From Stutzerimonas stutzeri (lineage in GTDB: Bacteria; Pseudomonadota; Gammaproteobacteria; Pseudomonadales; Pseudomonadaceae), in NCBI GenBank assembly GCA_002387205.1, contig DGLA01000025.1, positions 2,871 to 66,870 of the forward strand: a DNA stretch of 64,000 nt, given 5' to 3'. Shown piece by piece: positions 60,879-64,000 of the stretch (the first letter of the stretch is position 1; every line of letters begins with the position of its first letter). The notes below the pieces were generated by a model. It was not told the origin of the DNA, made no database searches, and was given only the letters and a program-made list of their open reading frames with translations. The translations under genes were made by a program, and so were the position numbers.

Positions 60879-60905
60879 TCAAGTTTGCCTTTTTATGACC
60901 GATTC
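60879..60905 (+). promoter_or_regulatory. Sigma28 (FliA) promoter of the Aer-like gene
   Basis: TCAAGTTT-N11-ACCGATTC against the FliA consensus TCAAGTTT-N11-GCCGATAA: the -35 is perfect and the -10 matches at five of eight positions with the right spacing. It lies about 78 bases upstream of the chemoreceptor ATG. Confidence 0.65.
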
Positions 60906-60983
60906 TCTTTTACGAGCCGATTCGATGTGACTGACCAGTCTGGAGTTGCATCGGATCGCCACTACCGGTCATGGAATTAGGCA

Positions 60984-62549
60984 ATGAGAAATAATGGCTC
61001 TGTCAGCAACACCGAGCGTAGCTTTCCGGCACATCAGCGGCTGATCTCCGCAACCGATACCCAGGGCAAGATCCTCTACTGCAACGATGAATTTGTCGCT
61101 ATCAGCGGCTATTCCCGAGCTGAGCTGCTTGGTAGCGATCACAACCTGGTTCGCCATCCGGATATGCCGCCGGCGGTATTCGAGGCCATGTGGGGGTACC
61201 TGAAAGCTGGAAAGAGCTGGATGGGTGTGGTCAAGAATCGCTGCAAGAACGGCGACTTCTATTGGGTCAGTGCGTACGTCACGCCGATTCTGGAAGAAGG
61301 CAAGCTCACCGGTTTTGAATCGGTTCGAGTCAAGCCGACCACCGAACAGGTAGCGCAAGCCGCTGCGCTGTACGAACGTCTGCGTGCGGGACGGCCAGCC
61401 GTTGCTTTCAGTCATCGAGCCAAGGGCTGGATGCGTATGCTCGTAATGCCCCTGGTTGCCGCGGGTCTGGCTGCGGCAGGAATGCTTTGGCTGCCGGCTC
61501 CGGTGGAGGTGGTCGTACTGCTCTGCTTGTTCTTCGCGCTGGGTATCAGCTGCCATGCCGCTGCAGAGCGGCAGCTGGAGCGGATACTGCGACATGTCCC
61601 CCAGGCGTTTACCGATCCGGTCGTGGCTCTTACCTATACACAGCAACACGGCAATGCCGCCCGGCTTGCAATGGCCCTGATCAGCGAAGATGCACGCTTG
61701 CGCACCGCGCTGACTCGCCTGTCGGACCTGGCAGGGCAGGTTGAAAGCGCCTCGGCCGAAACCTCGCTGCTGGCCAGCCAGACCGAGCACGAACTCCGTC
61801 AGCAGCGCGGTGAAACCGACATGACCGCTACCGCCGTTACAGAGATGACGGCGTCCATCAGCGAAGTCGCCAGCCATGTTCAACTGACTGCAGAGGAAGC
61901 AACCACGGCGAATTCACTGGCAAATGATGGCGATCGGGTGGCCGAGCATTCGCGCAAGGCGATGGAAATGCTGGCGAACACCGTGACCAACATAGGCAAT
62001 GCGGTCAACGAGCTGGCTGGTGAAACCCAGCAGATCATGTCAGCTGCCGGCATCATTCAAAGCATTGCCGAGCAGACCAACCTGCTGGCCCTCAACGCAG
62101 CCATCGAGGCCGCACGAGCAGGGGAGCAGGGCAGGGGGTTTGCAGTGGTCGCCGACGAAGTACGGGCGCTGGCAAGCAAGACCCGCGACTCGACCCAGCA
62201 GATCCAGGCCATCATTCAATCCCTGACCAGCAAGGCCGACGAGGCCGTGGCCATTGCCAAGGTGGGCGACAAGGAAGCTGCGCAGGGGCTTGCCCAGGTG
62301 ATCGAGGCGCAGGTTGCGTTGCAAGGCATTCGCGAGGCGGTCAACCGCATTACCGGCATGAGCCAGCAGATGGCCGCCGCAGCCGAAGAACAGGCCCATG
62401 TGGCTGAAGACATCGCACGGCAGGTAACCAGTATCGCGGTCACCACCGACAGCAATGTAGGCAAAGCGGACCTGGCCATGCAGCGTGGGCGCGAGCTTGA
62501 GGGGGCGGCGCGCGGCTTGCGCGCTTTGGTAGAGCGCTTCAACCGGTGA
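60984..62549 (+). CDS. aer: Aerotaxis receptor Aer-like methyl-accepting chemotaxis protein
   Basis: Protein of 521 residues. An N-terminal PAS domain (about 20-115) of Aer type has Y-C-N-D-E-F, H-N-L-V-R-H-P-D-M-P and W-M-G-V-V-K-N-R-x-K-N-G-D-F-Y-W-V, likely binding FAD to sense redox. A short hydrophobic stretch (about 150-190) anchors the protein; there is no periplasmic sensor domain. The signalling tip reads I-A-E-Q-T-N-L-L-A-L-N-A-A-I-E-A-A-R-A-G-E-Q-G-R-G-F. No C-terminal CheR-binding pentapeptide. A sigma28 promoter upstream links it to the flagellar regulon. Confidence 0.92.
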   Translation: MRNNGSVSNTERSFPAHQRLISATDTQGKILYCNDEFVAISGYSRAELLGSDHNLVRHPDMPPAVFEAMWGYLKAGKSWMGVVKNRCKNGDFYWVSAYVTPILEEGKLTGFESVRVKPTTEQVAQAAALYERLRAGRPAVAFSHRAKGWMRMLVMPLVAAGLAAAGMLWLPAPVEVVVLLCLFFALGISCHAAAERQLERILRHVPQAFTDPVVALTYTQQHGNAARLAMALISEDARLRTALTRLSDLAGQVESASAETSLLASQTEHELRQQRGETDMTATAVTEMTASISEVASHVQLTAEEATTANSLANDGDRVAEHSRKAMEMLANTVTNIGNAVNELAGETQQIMSAAGIIQSIAEQTNLLALNAAIEAARAGEQGRGFAVVADEVRALASKTRDSTQQIQAIIQSLTSKADEAVAIAKVGDKEAAQGLAQVIEAQVALQGIREAVNRITGMSQQMAAAAEEQAHVAEDIARQVTSIAVTTDSNVGKADLAMQRGRELEGAARGLRALVERFNR

Positions 62550-62747
62550 GCCAAGCCGGATAGCGTGCTGGCGCTCAGGTGCTCGGTGCGCCGGCAGTTT
62601 CAGGCAACAGAGGCCTGTCCCGCCTCGGGGCGATTCAATCAAGGCCTCGCAGGGCTTTCTGGAACTGCGCCGCTTAGTCTGGTGAAGCCGCGACGCTATC
62701 CGGCTTTAGGTCAGTTAAAGGCCGTGTCCCGGTCCTGGAAAGATAAA

Positions 62748-62778
62748 AACCCCTTGAAGCGTCAGGCTACAAGGGGTT
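62748..62778 (-). terminator. Terminator of ychF
   Basis: Nine-bp stem AACCCCTTG / CAAGGGGTT with a 13-base loop. On the minus strand it is followed by TTTATC, 27 bases after the ychF stop. It may also limit read-through from the chemoreceptor gene. Confidence 0.8.
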
Positions 62779-62805
62779 CGGGGTCAGACATGAACCGAAT
62801 GTGGA

Positions 62806-63906
62806 TCAGACGTTGAACCGGAAATGCATCACGTCGCCATCCTTGATGACGTATTCCTTGCCTTCCAGGCGCCACTTGCCTGCTTCCTTGGCACCGGCTT
62901 CGCCCTTGTACTGAATGAAGTCGTTATAGGCGACCACTTCGGCGCGGATGAAGCCCTTCTCGAAATCGGTGTGGATTACGCCTGCACCTTGCGGGGCAGT
63001 AGCGCCGACCTTTACGGTCCAGGCGCGGACTTCCTTCACGCCAGCGGTGAAGTAGGTTTGCAGGTTGAGCAGCTCATAACCGGCACGGATGACGCGGTTC
63101 AAGCCAGGCTCTTCGAGGCCGAGGGACTCGAGGAACATGTCCTTTTCCTCGCCATCGTCCAGTTCGGCGATCTCTGCTTCGATCTTGTTGCACACCGGTA
63201 CCACGACTGCGCCTTCTTCGGCTGCGATGGCGTTGACGACGTCCAGGTGCGGGTTGTTCTCGAAACCGTCTTCGGCAACGTTGGCTATGTACATCACCGG
63301 CTTGCTGGTCAGCAGGTGAAAGCCCTTGGCCAGTTGTACCTCTTCGTCGCCCAACTTTTTCAGCAGGGTGCGTGCCGGCTTGCCTTCGGTGAAGTGAGGG
63401 ATCAGTTTCTCCAGCAGCGCTTTCTGCGCGACAGCTTCCTTGTCGCCGCCCTTGGCGTTGCGCGTGACGCGCTGCAGCTGTTTTTCGCAGCTGTCGAGGT
63501 CGGCAAAGATCAGTTCCAGCTCGATGATCTCGATGTCGCGCTTGGGGTCGACCGAGTTGGAGACGTGAATTACGTTCTCGTCTTCAAAGCATCGCACCAC
63601 ATGGGCGATGGCGTCGGTTTCTCGGATATTGGCGAGGAACTTGTTGCCCAGGCCTTCGCCCTTGGATGCGCCTTCAACCAGGCCGGCGATGTCGACGAAC
63701 TCCATGGTGGTCGGCAGGATTCGCTCAGGCTTGACGATGTCGGCCAGGGCCTGCAGGCGCGGATCAGGCATCGGGACGATACCGCTGTTCGGCTCGATGG
63801 TGCAGAAGGGGAAGTTCTCCGCCGCGATGCCGGACTTGGTCAGGGCGTTGAACAGGGTGGACTTGCCGACGTTGGGCAGACCGACGATGCCGCAGTTGAA
63901 TCCCAT
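62806..63906 (-). CDS. ychF: Redox-regulated ATPase YchF (OLA1 family)
   Basis: Obg-family P-loop protein of 366 residues that prefers ATP. G1 is G-L-P-N-V-G-K-S-T, G3 D-I-A-G-L-V and the G4-like N-V-A-E replaces the NKxD that would specify GTP. A coiled-coil insertion (about 130-200) and a C-terminal TGS domain (V-R-A-W-T-V... F-I-R-A-E-V-V) complete the protein. Start 63906 begins M-G-F-N-C-G-I-V. Known relatives bind ribosomes and affect oxidative stress responses. pth usually lies upstream in pseudomonads. Confidence 0.96.
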   Translation of the reverse strand: MGFNCGIVGLPNVGKSTLFNALTKSGIAAENFPFCTIEPNSGIVPMPDPRLQALADIVKPERILPTTMEFVDIAGLVEGASKGEGLGNKFLANIRETDAIAHVVRCFEDENVIHVSNSVDPKRDIEIIELELIFADLDSCEKQLQRVTRNAKGGDKEAVAQKALLEKLIPHFTEGKPARTLLKKLGDEEVQLAKGFHLLTSKPVMYIANVAEDGFENNPHLDVVNAIAAEEGAVVVPVCNKIEAEIAELDDGEEKDMFLESLGLEEPGLNRVIRAGYELLNLQTYFTAGVKEVRAWTVKVGATAPQGAGVIHTDFEKGFIRAEVVAYNDFIQYKGEAGAKEAGKWRLEGKEYVIKDGDVMHFRFNV

Positions 63907-63956
63907 GGTGTCTTGCCTCGGTACTGGCTGGCAGCGTATGCGCTACCGGCGTTTGC

Positions 63957-64000
63957 CTAACTGCTTTTAAACGGCTTCGTGATGCGCTGCAGTGCAAGCT
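63957..64000 (-). CDS. pth: Possible 3' end of pth (peptidyl-tRNA hydrolase), cut by window edge
   Basis: One minus-strand frame is open from the window edge to a TAG at 63957-63959 and ends L-A-L-Q-R-I-T-K-P-F-K-S-S. This is the position where pth normally precedes ychF, and the Pth tail is similarly basic. Another frame also stops nearby, so the call is mainly positional. Confidence 0.3.
   Translation of the reverse strand, partial: LALQRITKPFKSS

Noticed and set aside
62824..63960. A 378-codon frame antisense to ychF
   Set aside because: Mirror frame; ychF has all its motifs on the minus strand.

Overview
The window looks like ordinary chromosome from a member of the Pseudomonadaceae. 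A Pseudomonas stutzeri / Stutzerimonas-like species is the best guess. The evidence is high GC coding DNA, an MvaT-type H-NS protein instead of H-NS, the ornithine-lipid pair olsB-olsA, a folX-folM pair, PilZ and GGDEF proteins, HopJ/DUF1244 proteins, and gene orders I remember from P. aeruginosa (fumarase / GGDEF / ferredoxin reductase / pyruvate kinase; ffh-rpsP-rimM-trmD-rplS with CcsA- and CorC-like genes; phoH-moaC-moaD-moaE). I see no insertion sequence, prophage, integrase, CRISPR array, toxin-antitoxin pair or obvious foreign island.

Layout. 1-2 kb: the end of leuA overlapping a HolD-like gene and rimI. 2.1-6.7 kb: an acidic hypothetical gene, trehalose synthesis (otsB-otsA), a beta carbonic anhydrase and an EamA transporter. 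6.8-11.2 kb: small hypothetical genes, tRNA-Met(CAT), a LysR regulator, a membrane metallophosphoesterase and a DNA glycosylase. 11.4-18.3 kb: class I fumarase, a membrane diguanylate cyclase overlapping a ferredoxin reductase, pykA, and a lipoprotein/DUF4124/PilZ run. 18.6-25.6 kb: sbcB, mvaT, purU, two small unknown genes, an orphan algA/manC and yaaA. 26.3-32.5 kb: phoH, moaCDE, rhlB, a cNMP-like/GGDEF protein and a carboxylesterase. 32.5-41.1 kb: the aapJQMP amino-acid ABC transporter behind a good sigma54-type promoter, then purL. 41.3-47.8 kb: YqfO-like, L,D-transpeptidase, two Nudix genes, gamma carbonic anhydrase, DUF1289, purT, and CorC- and CcsA-like genes. 48-51.5 kb: ffh and the rpsP-rimM-trmD-rplS operon. 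51.6-54.4 kb: HopJ, DUF1244, folX, folM and a PilZ-like gene on the minus strand. 54.7-64 kb: flavodoxin, class II aldolase, acpH, olsA/olsB, a cardiolipin-synthase-like PLD, PfpI/DJ-1, VF530, an Aer-like chemoreceptor behind a sigma28-type promoter, and ychF.

Functional themes. Purine synthesis and formate metabolism are represented by purU, purT and purL. Four proteins relate to c-di-GMP (two GGDEF, one PilZ, one PilZ-like). Two genes at 57-60 kb remodel membrane lipids on opposite strands. Nitrogen-linked amino-acid uptake is suggested by the sigma54 promoter.

I did not find a convincing undescribed system. The observations most worth following are the 8-bp overlap of a diguanylate cyclase with a [2Fe-2S] flavin reductase, the heptanucleotide repeat family in three intergenic gaps, the sigma54 and sigma28 promoters, a perfect intercistronic hairpin after aapJ, a cNMP-like domain lacking its usual phosphate-binding arginine, and a 25-codon ORF with a perfect Shine-Dalgarno sequence.
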